A stretch of 45,058 nucleotides of DNA, from assembly GCA_020343595.1 (NCBI GenBank), contig CP070802.1, positions 704,070 through 749,127 on the forward strand, read 5' to 3'. The DNA comes from Caldifarciminota bacterium. GTDB taxonomy: Bacteria; Hydrothermota; Tepidihabitantia; SM23-42. The translations under genes were made by a program, and so were the position numbers. The notes under the pieces are model-generated. The model did no database searches. It was given only the letters and a program-made list of their open reading frames with translations, and was not told the origin of the DNA. Shown one piece after another: positions 10,301 to 18,375 of this stretch (positions within the stretch are counted from its first letter, which is position 1; each line of letters starts with the position of its first letter).

Positions 10301-10834
10301 CCACAGTACTACTCTACACTAACCGGTGACGGAGAAATAGTTTTTCAATACATGGACATCACGAATGATGACGGCTGGCACAATTACGCTACAACAGGCA
10401 TTGAGGATTACCATCACACGACCGGAATAGAGTATACGTATGCCAACGATTACCCTCCGGCCGCAGCGCCGTTGACAAATGGCCGCGCCATCAAATTCAC
10501 GACCGACCCTCCAGATACGTTTACGGGCGTCTCTGAATTAAAAACAACCGCCGGTCACAAAAACATACTAAACATATCACCGAATCCATCCAAACAGCTC
10601 ACGGATATCAGATACCAGATTACTGATATCAGAAACGCAGGTCTGAGAATATATGACGTGGCGGGTCGTATGGTAGAGGATCTCACCAATCAGTTATCTG
10701 TATTCGGTCAACCGTCATCGGTCAGTTGGGACCGTACTGATGTGGCAGGAAGAAGATTACCTGCGGGCATCTATTTCGTTGTCCTACAGGAAGATAGTTC
10801 CAGTATATCCAGAAAGATTGTCTTAGTAGACTAA
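7394..10834 (+). CDS. C25 (gingipain-like) family secreted protein with sorting domain, copy 1
   Basis: This 1146-residue exported protein has an N-terminal prodomain-like region (about 15-150) and a C25 cysteine-peptidase fold (about 150-480). Immunoglobulin-like/CARDB-type segments follow (GGNNNGQVNPGEPIGLNVTL, about 590). A nidogen-like domain lies at about 815-1040 and an FlgD/T9SS-like sorting domain at about 1065-1146 (NPSKQ, LRIYDVAGRMV, LPAGIYFVVL). The nucleophile is retained as Cys378 (SIVCWTGNF). The preceding catalytic-His motif, Y-x-G-H-G in gingipains, reads YRSGDGD (341-347), so His is missing. AGGAGG lies four bases before ATG 7394, supporting the start; the leader MILLLILTLSLGQ lacks basic residues. 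Proteolytic activity is doubtful; the family is firm. Confidence 0.88.
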   Translation: MILLLILTLSLGQDNILITESTPSTAAFRVEFSEYKRNEQLPITRFVMTETRPICEYEITEFDSSHAVRDLEETAPVTIGEPVKIKNVTLYPIRIKPSFINNNSKQFIKSANIRVDFSPPARTLELNPSMSSVFEHLVLNFTSTGDPRPRGYLIITPSEFVEEIEPLAIWKEKKGWDVEIRTTAQTGSTPAQIRDYIADAYNTWSPQPEYALLIGDVNHIPAFTNPSATDHPYTLLQGDDFFSELLIGRLSVSMESELNTVVAKIIGYETNPTMSDPSWYSRALMVGANLPGNMTTPIPTKRWVKDRFFDYGFNAVDTAFDPMPPSLITSSVNNGVAFVNYRSGDGDIGGWPWPTFYNTDVYALSNGWKLPVVTSIVCWTGNFAGNCFGEAWLRAGNPVAPKGAVAFFGASSPQSHSRWNNCLDYGIYWAVLKEHMYNLGAALYRGKMEVFLNFPDDTTIATGSSFYFHAFNLLGDPSIDVWTGIPDSFIVTHPSSVPTGANSFAVHVTDDGSQPVSGAMVSLYKENEVKEIQFTDASGNADFNFATSTPDTLFVTITKHNFKPYTGFASVNNSAVYVGHYSHTIDDAGGNNNGQVNPGEPIGLNVTLKNYGTSTTATGISARLSTEDEHVTITDSVESYPNIAPGATATASPFAFNVASETRNGHILKFDLDITSAQGSWSGSIWITVRAPNIIYKWNQVMDGNGILEPGETRDFMLCIENNGGLEASNTSGTLRSANSGLIVTDSAGFFGNIAAADSATNSSNYFTLAANANLTPGTSVRFALIVTGDNGFVDTTGFRLTIGIVDTNEPLGPDDYGYYAYDNTDTDYPEAPNYSWVEIDPAYGGPGDTIGLAADETKTVSLPFNFKYYGNWYDRVSISSDGYIAMDSTDVADMYNWHIPAAGGPPLLIAPFWDDLDPNATDSSGNVCYWYDASGHRFIVEHSRIQHIHDPTNPTPSELQTFEVILYDPQYYSTLTGDGEIVFQYMDITNDDGWHNYATTGIEDYHHTTGIEYTYANDYPPAAAPLTNGRAIKFTTDPPDTFTGVSELKTTAGHKNILNISPNPSKQLTDIRYQITDIRNAGLRIYDVAGRMVEDLTNQLSVFGQPSSVSWDRTDVAGRRLPAGIYFVVLQEDSSSISRKIVLVD

Positions 10835-10874
10835 GGCTATCACAGCCAACAATTGATATTTAGTTTTGTGAGTT

Positions 10875-10906
10875 TGTCTGTGACAAGCAAGTGACAGTCA
10901 CAGATA
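10875..10906 (+). repeat. Inverted repeat before the Ycf48-like gene
   Basis: TCTGTGAC (10877-10884) and GTCACAGA (10897-10904) form perfect 8-base arms around a 12-base loop, extendable to 10 pairs with one G-U. The structure ends 6 bases before the AAGGAGG ribosome-binding site (10911-10917). It could be an operator or an mRNA hairpin controlling the next gene. No T-tract follows, so it is not a standard terminator. Confidence 0.5.
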
Positions 10907-10921
10907 AAATAAGGAGGTATG

Positions 10922-12202
10922 ATGAGAGGTTTGATAATCTTACTGGCGCTTGCTTCAACAGCATTTGCCATCAATTACCACGGGTGCACATTAGCGCCCG
11001 ACAACCAACATGGCTGGGTCGTATGCATAGACACAGTACTGATCCTATACACCAGTGACGGCGGTACTTCATGGCTGCCCCAGGAAGTACCACCCGATAC
11101 GATCGGACGCCGGCTGTGGGACGTCACTTGCTTCGATGAACTACATGCCTGGACAACCGGAAAGCACAATCTACACGCCGGTGAAATTCTCGGGACGAGC
11201 GACGGCGGCGATCTCTGGGAACGACAGGAAGCAGGATTTTCGAAATATGGAACACGGGTAGAATTCTACAATCAGAACATAGGTTGGTCCGTTGGTGGAG
11301 ACGGGGCACTTGCCCGCACGACAAATGGTGGAGCGCTCTGGGAACGGATTTTCACCGACTGGTATCAGGCCGAGTACTACGGCGTTTCCTTTGTCAATCA
11401 ATGGGACGGCTGGATCTGCGCCGGCTGGCCTGATTCGCTGGCGACAGGACAAGGCTATATCGTATCGACAAACGACGGCGGTATTTTCTGGGACACGCTT
11501 GACGGCTATCATGCCGAGGGCTACGAAGATTTCTTCGACATCCACTTCTTCAATATCAATGAAGGAATCGTCGTTGGCGGTGACGAGAGTGACTACTCAC
11601 CGATCATCTGGAAAACGACGAACGGCGGGCAGAGCTGGACCCCGATAAACGTTCCTGCCAACATCTACTACTTAAGAGCGGTTGACTTTGTTGAACTTGA
11701 GGGATGGGCGGTCGGCAAATCGGGATCGATGATACATACTACTGACGGAGGCAATACCTGGACGACACAAACCAGCCCCGCAGATAGCACGCTCTTCGAT
11801 GTTGATTTCATCGACCACCAAAATGGTCTTGCCTGCGGCTATGACCATATTCTGCGGACAACCGACGGCGGCCAGAACTGGTTGAGTGTCGGCATTCAAG
11901 AATACAATGCTTCTGTCCCAACAAGCATCGCTTTGCATGCCACCCCAAACCCATTCACCAAATTGATAAACATCACCTACGGCATGGAGCAAAGCGCAGA
12001 GCGCATAGGGCTAAATATCTACGATGTTAGCGGCCGATTGGTACGGTCTTTTCATCCAGTATCAAGCATCCAGCATCAAGAATCATCTGTCGTGTGGGAC
12101 GGTACTGACAACCAGGGTATACGCGCACCTGCGGGCATATATTTTGTCAGACTGAGCACGCCTGAGCAGACCGCAAGCAGGAAACTTGTCTTGCTTGAAT
12201 AG
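10922..12202 (+). CDS. Ycf48/BNR-type propeller protein with sorting domain
   Basis: This secreted protein has seven copies of a T-[ST]-[DN]-[GD]-G-x-x-W motif, for example TSDGGTSWLP, TTNGGALWER, TTNGGQSWTP, TTDGGNTWTT and TTDGGQNWLS, spaced about 45-50 residues apart over residues 40-325. This is the pattern of Ycf48/HCF136-like and BNR propellers. Residues about 345-426 form an FlgD/T9SS-like domain (NPFTK, LNIYDVSGRLVRSF, APAGIYFVRL). The leader is MRGLIILLALASTAFA. Two adjacent ATGs exist (10919, 10922). AGGAGG at 10912-10917 leaves only 1 base before the first but 4 before the second, so I take 10922. The Ycf48 name reflects fold only; no photosystem role is implied. Confidence 0.85.
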   Translation: MRGLIILLALASTAFAINYHGCTLAPDNQHGWVVCIDTVLILYTSDGGTSWLPQEVPPDTIGRRLWDVTCFDELHAWTTGKHNLHAGEILGTSDGGDLWERQEAGFSKYGTRVEFYNQNIGWSVGGDGALARTTNGGALWERIFTDWYQAEYYGVSFVNQWDGWICAGWPDSLATGQGYIVSTNDGGIFWDTLDGYHAEGYEDFFDIHFFNINEGIVVGGDESDYSPIIWKTTNGGQSWTPINVPANIYYLRAVDFVELEGWAVGKSGSMIHTTDGGNTWTTQTSPADSTLFDVDFIDHQNGLACGYDHILRTTDGGQNWLSVGIQEYNASVPTSIALHATPNPFTKLINITYGMEQSAERIGLNIYDVSGRLVRSFHPVSSIQHQESSVVWDGTDNQGIRAPAGIYFVRLSTPEQTASRKLVLLE

Positions 12203-12256
12203 GAGCAGGATATAACATGGGAGGCAGCTACGCGCAATAGAAGATACGCCGCAACC

Positions 12257-15217
12257 TTGATATTCCTGATACTGTCTGCTTCCCTTTTGACTGCGCAGCA
12301 GACCGGTGCGCGGTATCTGATCATCACCCACGACAATTACTACAATGCTCTCCAGCCGCTGGCGCGCTGGAAGACGCAGAAGGGCATGAAGGCAAGAATC
12401 GTCACGCTCTCTGAGACGGGGAGTGATTCGACCGAAATTAGAAACTACATCGTAAATGCCTACAACACCTGGGATATTAGACCAGAATATTTACTGATAG
12501 TCGGCAACAAATATCAGGTACCCTTCCCCCGCTTCGTCCACGCAACCAGTCTGGTATCATACAGTGATAACTATTATGCAGATGTCGAGGGCGACTTTCA
12601 CAATGAACTGTACCACGGCCGTTTGTGGGTTTCGGATACTATACAGGCGAAGACGGTCGTAGCCAAGATCCTCGGATATGAGAAAGATCCTGAGGTGTGG
12701 CCAGATTCTTTGTGGTTCAGAAAGGGCACGACGATCGTGAATGAATGGGAGCAAGGTCAGCCATCGTCGGGCGCTTTGTACTGGGCAGATGCGCGCTTTG
12801 CACACCAGCAAATGATAGATGCAGATTTCGTGCATATTGACTCATTCTCTTACTGGCTCGGCCATGACAGTACAGATGTCCTCAACGCAATAAACGAAGG
12901 CAGAACGTACATGCTATTCCGCGGCATTGCCGGAGGCGATTGGCTGTGGCCATTCGCCGGTGTAAATACTGCACTGATGAATAACGGTTGCAGAATGCCC
13001 GTTGTACTCTCAGCAACGTGCGCGACCATCGAAGGCATCGGCCGGGACTGGACTATCGCTGGAACACCATCACAGCCCAGAGGAGTCGTCGGATTCTTTG
13101 GCACTACCACGTCACTGTTCGCGGCAGCAGAGATGCGCAGTATATTGTCTCGCGCGACTACCGAATGTCTTTTCAGCGACACAGGTTCGCTCGGTGCATC
13201 AGTTGAAGCCGGCAGGCTTGCGTATTACGCACAATACAACGACCTCATCGAATATCACAGTTGGATGCTTCTTGGCGACCCAGAGATGTCCATGTGGACC
13301 GCAACTCCACAGAACATCTTTGTCGGCCACAATATATACTTCCATACCGGTATTTGTACGGCGACGGTTTATGTCCAAGACGGCTTAGCTCCGGTCCACG
13401 GCGCACTCGTTTGCGTCGCGGCAAAAAACGACAGTACATTCTATCACTACGGCTATACCGACCATCTGGGCGGTATTCAATTCATTGATACACTGAATAT
13501 TCCCGGTGATTCGGTATATATTACGGTGACCGGAAGAAATCTCAAACCATATCATAATTCCCGACCCGTACTCTACCTGAACGGGCCGTACGTAAACCTC
13601 TACTCATTCATTCTGCTCGACTCGATTGGTGGCAATGGTGACGGAATAGCCAATCCGGGAGAAGACATTGAAATACCGTTTTGCGTGAAGAACTGGGGTA
13701 ACGCAGCGGCAACCGGTGTTTCGGCAACAATCGAACTGACCTCGTCTAGTGCATATTGCACCCTTTACGATACGATCAGATACTTTGGTGATATCGCACC
13801 GTACGAATCTGTCCATGTCTACCCGGATGGTTACAATGTCGTGATAGATACGAATTGCCCCGACCTGCAGGAGATCGACCTGCGCATGCGCATCAGCGAT
13901 GCCGGAAAGACAACCTGGTTGTCAGAATTGGGGTTCACTGTCCATTCACCGCAGGTACTGTATCAGGATTACTACTTTGACCAATATGTCAAGTACACAA
14001 ATGCCGGCGATACGAGTCAATTGGTCGTCGAGCTATTGAACACCGGTTCATACGTAGCCCAGAATCCAACCGGGCGAATATCCTCAAGCGATTCACTAAT
14101 TACCATAATCGATTCGCTCGCTGATTTCAGCACGATCCTTCCGGACAGTACTGGTTCTAATGCTTCCGATCCTTTCATTGTCACAGCTGCGGCAAACTGC
14201 CCGACCGGTTATACAGCAACTATCACACTTAACATAAGCGTAGGTGTTTACACGGCAGACTATGAATTCACGATTCATGTTGGGCAGAAGGATTATTTTG
14301 TATGGGATCCGGATATCAATCATTCGAGTGGACCATCGATAGATGAATTGCTCGATTCGCTCGGTTTTTACGGCGAATACAGTATCACATTACCATACGA
14401 ACTTCTCTCACTCTACAAATCTCTTTTCGTCTGTGCCGGTGTTTACCCGGATAACTATCTCATCATTGATACGAGCCAAGCCGGCAGCGCTATCGAACAC
14501 TTTCTCCAGCAGCAGAGCGGCAATGTTTATCTGGAAGGTGGTGATGTCTGGTACAGTCCACTGGTCAGCCACGGCTATGATTTCGGACCGCTCTTCGGCA
14601 TCGACCCGGTATACAATTCGATCGGCACATTTACCGGTGTCTCCGGATGCACCGGAACCTTCACCCAGAACATGGCATTCAACTACACAGGCGAAGCGAC
14701 CATGCTCGACTATATCGATTCAACCGGTGGCTCGCAGTTGCTCTTCAAGAAGACCGGCAGCAACTACGGCTGCGGCGTCGCCGCCAACAACCGGACGGTC
14801 GGGCTCTCCTTTGAACTAAGCGGCCTGGTCGACACCACAGCGCCCTCGACCAAGACCCATCTAATCGCCGCAATAATGGATTACTTTGGTGTCCCTCCTA
14901 CCGGGGTTGACGAAGAGCTGGAATTCAAGAGCACTTCTGCGACACCGGTGCTGCTCATCAATCCAAATCCGGCGCGGTACGGTTTCAGCATCAACTTGCA
15001 CGGATTAGCAATGGAGAAGATCACACTCAAGGTATATGATGTTTCTGGACGCTGTGTCTGCACCTTGGCCGATAACACCGTGCCTGATGAGGCACAGCAA
15101 GTATTCTTCTGGAACGGACTCGACGAGCGGAACCGCAAAGCACCCGCCGGCATCTACTTCGTAAGGCTTGAGACACGAGGCACCCATAACACGGTAAAAG
15201 CCATAATCCTCCGCTAG
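12257..15217 (+). CDS. C25 (gingipain-like) family secreted protein with sorting domain, copy 2
   Basis: This has 986 residues from a TTG start. A leader (MIFLILSASLLTAQ) is followed directly by the C25 domain (about 17-360: GARYLIITHDNYYN, LQPLARWKTQKGMKA). Cys255 (SATCATIEG) is in the nucleophile position. The His motif reads FRGIAGGDW (221-229), with no His. Ig/CARDB-like domains follow. A ThuA-like domain lies at about 678-880 (FVWDPDINHSSGPS, LFVCAGVYPDNYLI, VYLEGGDVWYSP), and an FlgD/T9SS-like sorting domain ends the chain (LKVYDVSGRCVCTL, APAGIYFVRL). The 5' end may carry a frameshift. ATG 12217 with good Shine-Dalgarno spacing hits a stop after seven codons, but removing one G from GGG at 12219-12221 would open it into this frame with a full signal peptide. 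Confidence 0.85.
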   Translation: MIFLILSASLLTAQQTGARYLIITHDNYYNALQPLARWKTQKGMKARIVTLSETGSDSTEIRNYIVNAYNTWDIRPEYLLIVGNKYQVPFPRFVHATSLVSYSDNYYADVEGDFHNELYHGRLWVSDTIQAKTVVAKILGYEKDPEVWPDSLWFRKGTTIVNEWEQGQPSSGALYWADARFAHQQMIDADFVHIDSFSYWLGHDSTDVLNAINEGRTYMLFRGIAGGDWLWPFAGVNTALMNNGCRMPVVLSATCATIEGIGRDWTIAGTPSQPRGVVGFFGTTTSLFAAAEMRSILSRATTECLFSDTGSLGASVEAGRLAYYAQYNDLIEYHSWMLLGDPEMSMWTATPQNIFVGHNIYFHTGICTATVYVQDGLAPVHGALVCVAAKNDSTFYHYGYTDHLGGIQFIDTLNIPGDSVYITVTGRNLKPYHNSRPVLYLNGPYVNLYSFILLDSIGGNGDGIANPGEDIEIPFCVKNWGNAAATGVSATIELTSSSAYCTLYDTIRYFGDIAPYESVHVYPDGYNVVIDTNCPDLQEIDLRMRISDAGKTTWLSELGFTVHSPQVLYQDYYFDQYVKYTNAGDTSQLVVELLNTGSYVAQNPTGRISSSDSLITIIDSLADFSTILPDSTGSNASDPFIVTAAANCPTGYTATITLNISVGVYTADYEFTIHVGQKDYFVWDPDINHSSGPSIDELLDSLGFYGEYSITLPYELLSLYKSLFVCAGVYPDNYLIIDTSQAGSAIEHFLQQQSGNVYLEGGDVWYSPLVSHGYDFGPLFGIDPVYNSIGTFTGVSGCTGTFTQNMAFNYTGEATMLDYIDSTGGSQLLFKKTGSNYGCGVAANNRTVGLSFELSGLVDTTAPSTKTHLIAAIMDYFGVPPTGVDEELEFKSTSATPVLLINPNPARYGFSINLHGLAMEKITLKVYDVSGRCVCTLADNTVPDEAQQVFFWNGLDERNRKAPAGIYFVRLETRGTHNTVKAIILR

Positions 15218-15240
15218 ACAGCCCCAACATCGCTTCTCTA

Positions 15241-15268
15241 TTGACTGACGCGCGTTTTGGCGTATAAT
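15241..15268 (+). promoter_or_regulatory. Sigma70-type promoter for the third C25 gene
   Basis: TTGACT (15241-15246) and TATAAT (15263-15268) are separated by 16 bp. The predicted start is near 15275, giving a leader of about 44 bases that contains AAGGAG at 15308-15313. C25 copy 3 and the M14 gene can therefore be expressed independently of the upstream polyglutamate operon. Confidence 0.75.
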
Positions 15269-15318
15269 TACCTGACTAGGAAGTGTCTTATAATGACAGC
15301 ATAATAAAAGGAGAAGGC

Positions 15319-18300
15319 ATGAGGAAGTTCATTTTTTTTATTATCATATTATTGGTGGGAGTTCAAGCTCAGGAGACCGGTGCAAAATACCTGATCATAA
15401 CGCACGACGATTTTTATAATGATATCCAACCCCTTGCCGAGTGGAAGCACAAAAAGGGCATGCGGACAAAAGTCGTCACCCTCTCGGAAATTGGTACGAC
15501 ATCGACCCAGATCAAGGACTACATAATAACCGGTTTCAACACCTGGCCAGTGCGGCCAGAATTCGTTCTGCTCGTCGGTGCGCCGAACCTCATTCCCTGG
15601 GGACAGACCTATCCATACTCGGATCACTTCTATATGAATATGAATGGGGACATATACAACGAAATCCTGCTGGGCAGACTGACCGTGCACAACAACACCG
15701 AAGCTCAAACCGTGGTCAACAAAATTCTACAATACGAACGCACGCCTTACCTGGGTGACTCAACGTGGATGCGCAACGCGTGTCTTGTTGTCCGGGAAGA
15801 TGGTTCAATATACCCTCCCCAGCCAGGCAGTGATGACTATATCTACTGGGGTGACAGTAGACATGCTTACAATTTGATGCTGGCAAACGGATATATCAGA
15901 ATGGACACGCTCTCCCGATTACTCGGCGACACATACAACGACATCATCCAGTCGGTCAACAATGGCACCGCCTTTGTGCAGTATCGAGGACAGGGCGTCG
16001 GTAACTGGTGGTCGCCATTTGGGGTCAATCCTGATAATACTGCAAACGGCAGCATGCTGCCGATCGTACTCTCGATAACGTGTTCAACAATTGGTACTGG
16101 TTCAATACCAGACGGCGCCGAACGCTGGCTTTTGACCGGAAGCCCGACGACACCACGCGGTGGAAGTGGTTACTTTGCGACAACGACGGTCAGAGGCGGC
16201 GTCGCCCACATAAGAAGCGCAGTTTCGAGAGGTTTCTTTACTGCTATCTTCACCGATCGAATGAGGACTTTCGGTGAAGCGTGCGAAGGTGGAAGGTTGA
16301 ACCTGTACAACCTCTATAGCGATGCGTATGACTACCAGGGATTCTGTACGCTCGGCGATCCGGAAATGAATATCTGGACCGCGACGCCCAGGTCTATAGA
16401 TGTTGCGCACGTACCGTCTTTGGCCGCTGAAGACGAAACCTTACTGGTGACCGTTACGCTGAGTAACGGCGGCCCGATCGATTCGGCGCTGGTGTGTGTC
16501 GTTCTCGATACAACGGTATACGAGTACGGTGTTACAGACAACAACGGGCAGATAGTACTCCAACTCCCGAGTATGCATCCGGGACAGATGGATATAACCG
16601 TAACCGGCCGGAATCTCATTCCGCACGAAGGGGCGATCGAGATCGTCGGCAACAACGCATATCTGCAACATCAGAGTCATACAATAAACGATTCACTCGG
16701 CAACAACAATGGAATACCGGAAAACGGCGAAACGATACTCCTCACAGCGACGGTCGCGAACATAGGTCTACAGCCCGCCAGCGGGGTGAGTGCAACACTG
16801 AGATCAGATGACGAGCTCATAGAAATAATCGACAGTGTTTCCTATTATGGAGACATACAGCCCCAGGACTCGGCTGACAATATCAGCCCCTTTGTCATCG
16901 CCATATCCAATACGTGCCCCGACGGTCACATCGCAGGGTTGCAACTCCTGATGACCGATTCTGGAAGCAACGAGTGGCTTAGCAACTTCTCGATAATCAT
17001 CACTAGTACTGCATCGGGCACCTGGATAGGCCCGGATGAATACGGGTATTATATCTACGACGATACGGATACACTGACCGGTTACGCTCCCTCATTTGAC
17101 TGGTATGCTGGTGCGATGACCATTGTTCCTGAAATAAGTGATGAAGATGCTGACACCGTAACTTATTCACTGCCATTCACTTTTCCATTCTATGGTCTGA
17201 GTTACAATGCAGTAGGTATGTGCTCCAATGGTTTTCTTGAAATGGGCGCATCGACCCATCGGTTTGGCACTAACGCGCAGATACCGGCATCAGGTGGCCC
17301 GAGAAGATTGCTCGCGGCATTCTGGGATGACCTCGATCCTACGGTCGATTCTGGCTCAGGGGATGTATACTATGCTTATGATACAACCAATCATCGCTAT
17401 GTAGTGGAATTCCGCAGCATCGGTCACTGGGGTACAGTTCCCCAGACCCAGCGCGAAACATTCCAGGTACAGCTGCTCGATCCGCAATACTACACTACAC
17501 CGACCGGCGATGGAGAAATACTCTTTCTCTACGATACGGTGATGAACGCCAGTTCGAATACGATCGGCATTGAAGACCATACTGAAGCGCGCGGACTGCA
17601 GTACGTCTACAACAACAACTATCATCCAAATGCGGCACCGCTGCAGAACGGACGTGCGATACTAATAACAACGAAAACACCAGCCGGAATCTGGCTGCAT
17701 ACCGTCAACTATTCTTTTGAGGATTCAACCGGTGGTAACAATAACGGTATCATAGACCCCGGTGAAACCATACAGATCTTTGTGCAATTAATGAACAGCG
17801 GTAACGCAACAGCGAACGATGTTACTACGATTCTCAGGACCGGTGACCCTGATGCTAACATCACTGACAGCACTGCAGCATTCGGATTGATCTCAGCCGG
17901 TTCAGTGGCGACAAATTATGGTGATCCATTTGTAGTCGAGATCAGTGCCACACCATCAGATACAACGATTGGTTTTGTACTTGATATCAGCTGCAACAGC
18001 GGAGCATACCACAAATCAGACTACTTCACCTTCTACCTGTACGGCTCGCCCGGGGTGGAAGAATTGAAAAGCGGCATATCTACCATCGCCACCCTCAGCA
18101 TTTGCCCCAACCCCTTTAAACAGGCAGCCGCCATTAGCTACACCCTTCCCTATTCAGAACAGACGACACAGGCGGTTTCCACCTTGAAGATATACGACGT
18201 AACCGGAAGAATGGTCAAAGACCTTTCAGGAATGCTGCAGGCTGGCGGCTACAGCGCAACATTCAGGTGGGACGGCACTGATCACAATGGACGGCGCGTC

Positions 18301-18375
18301 GCCAACGGTATCTATTTCATTGCTCTTGACTCCCAAGATTTTCAGGAAAGGGTAAAGGTGATCCTGATCAAATGA
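15319..18375 (+). CDS. C25 (gingipain-like) family secreted protein with sorting domain, copy 3
   Basis: This 1018-residue exported protein has a classical signal peptide (MRKFIFFIIILLVGVQAQ). The C25 domain spans about 20-365 and is close to copy 2 (ETGAKYLIITHDDFYND). Cys255 (SITCSTIGTG) is present, but the His motif reads YRGQGVGNWW (222-231), with Gln where His is expected. CARDB-like segments (NNNGIPENGE, NNNGIIDPGE) flank a nidogen-like domain at about 573-790, similar to that of copy 1. The chain ends with the FlgD/T9SS-like domain (LKIYDVTGRMVKDL, ANGIYFIALD). AAGGAG 5 bases before ATG 15319 sets the start; an upstream GTG at 15283 is less likely. Its own promoter lies at 15241-15268. 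Proteolytic activity is uncertain for lack of His. Confidence 0.88.
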   Translation: MRKFIFFIIILLVGVQAQETGAKYLIITHDDFYNDIQPLAEWKHKKGMRTKVVTLSEIGTTSTQIKDYIITGFNTWPVRPEFVLLVGAPNLIPWGQTYPYSDHFYMNMNGDIYNEILLGRLTVHNNTEAQTVVNKILQYERTPYLGDSTWMRNACLVVREDGSIYPPQPGSDDYIYWGDSRHAYNLMLANGYIRMDTLSRLLGDTYNDIIQSVNNGTAFVQYRGQGVGNWWSPFGVNPDNTANGSMLPIVLSITCSTIGTGSIPDGAERWLLTGSPTTPRGGSGYFATTTVRGGVAHIRSAVSRGFFTAIFTDRMRTFGEACEGGRLNLYNLYSDAYDYQGFCTLGDPEMNIWTATPRSIDVAHVPSLAAEDETLLVTVTLSNGGPIDSALVCVVLDTTVYEYGVTDNNGQIVLQLPSMHPGQMDITVTGRNLIPHEGAIEIVGNNAYLQHQSHTINDSLGNNNGIPENGETILLTATVANIGLQPASGVSATLRSDDELIEIIDSVSYYGDIQPQDSADNISPFVIAISNTCPDGHIAGLQLLMTDSGSNEWLSNFSIIITSTASGTWIGPDEYGYYIYDDTDTLTGYAPSFDWYAGAMTIVPEISDEDADTVTYSLPFTFPFYGLSYNAVGMCSNGFLEMGASTHRFGTNAQIPASGGPRRLLAAFWDDLDPTVDSGSGDVYYAYDTTNHRYVVEFRSIGHWGTVPQTQRETFQVQLLDPQYYTTPTGDGEILFLYDTVMNASSNTIGIEDHTEARGLQYVYNNNYHPNAAPLQNGRAILITTKTPAGIWLHTVNYSFEDSTGGNNNGIIDPGETIQIFVQLMNSGNATANDVTTILRTGDPDANITDSTAAFGLISAGSVATNYGDPFVVEISATPSDTTIGFVLDISCNSGAYHKSDYFTFYLYGSPGVEELKSGISTIATLSICPNPFKQAAAISYTLPYSEQTTQAVSTLKIYDVTGRMVKDLSGMLQAGGYSATFRWDGTDHNGRRVANGIYFIALDSQDFQERVKVILIK

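Noticed and set aside
10834..10860. Terminator after C25 copy 1 (GGCT...AGCC)
   Set aside because: It has only four base pairs and no T-run.
12217..12240. A separate seven-codon leader peptide (ATG to TAG) before C25 copy 2
   Set aside because: It is better explained as the true gene start disrupted by one extra G; no attenuator-like structure follows.
7394..18375. Calling the C25 proteins active gingipain-type proteases
   Set aside because: The catalytic His is absent from the expected motif in all three, so only family membership is claimed.
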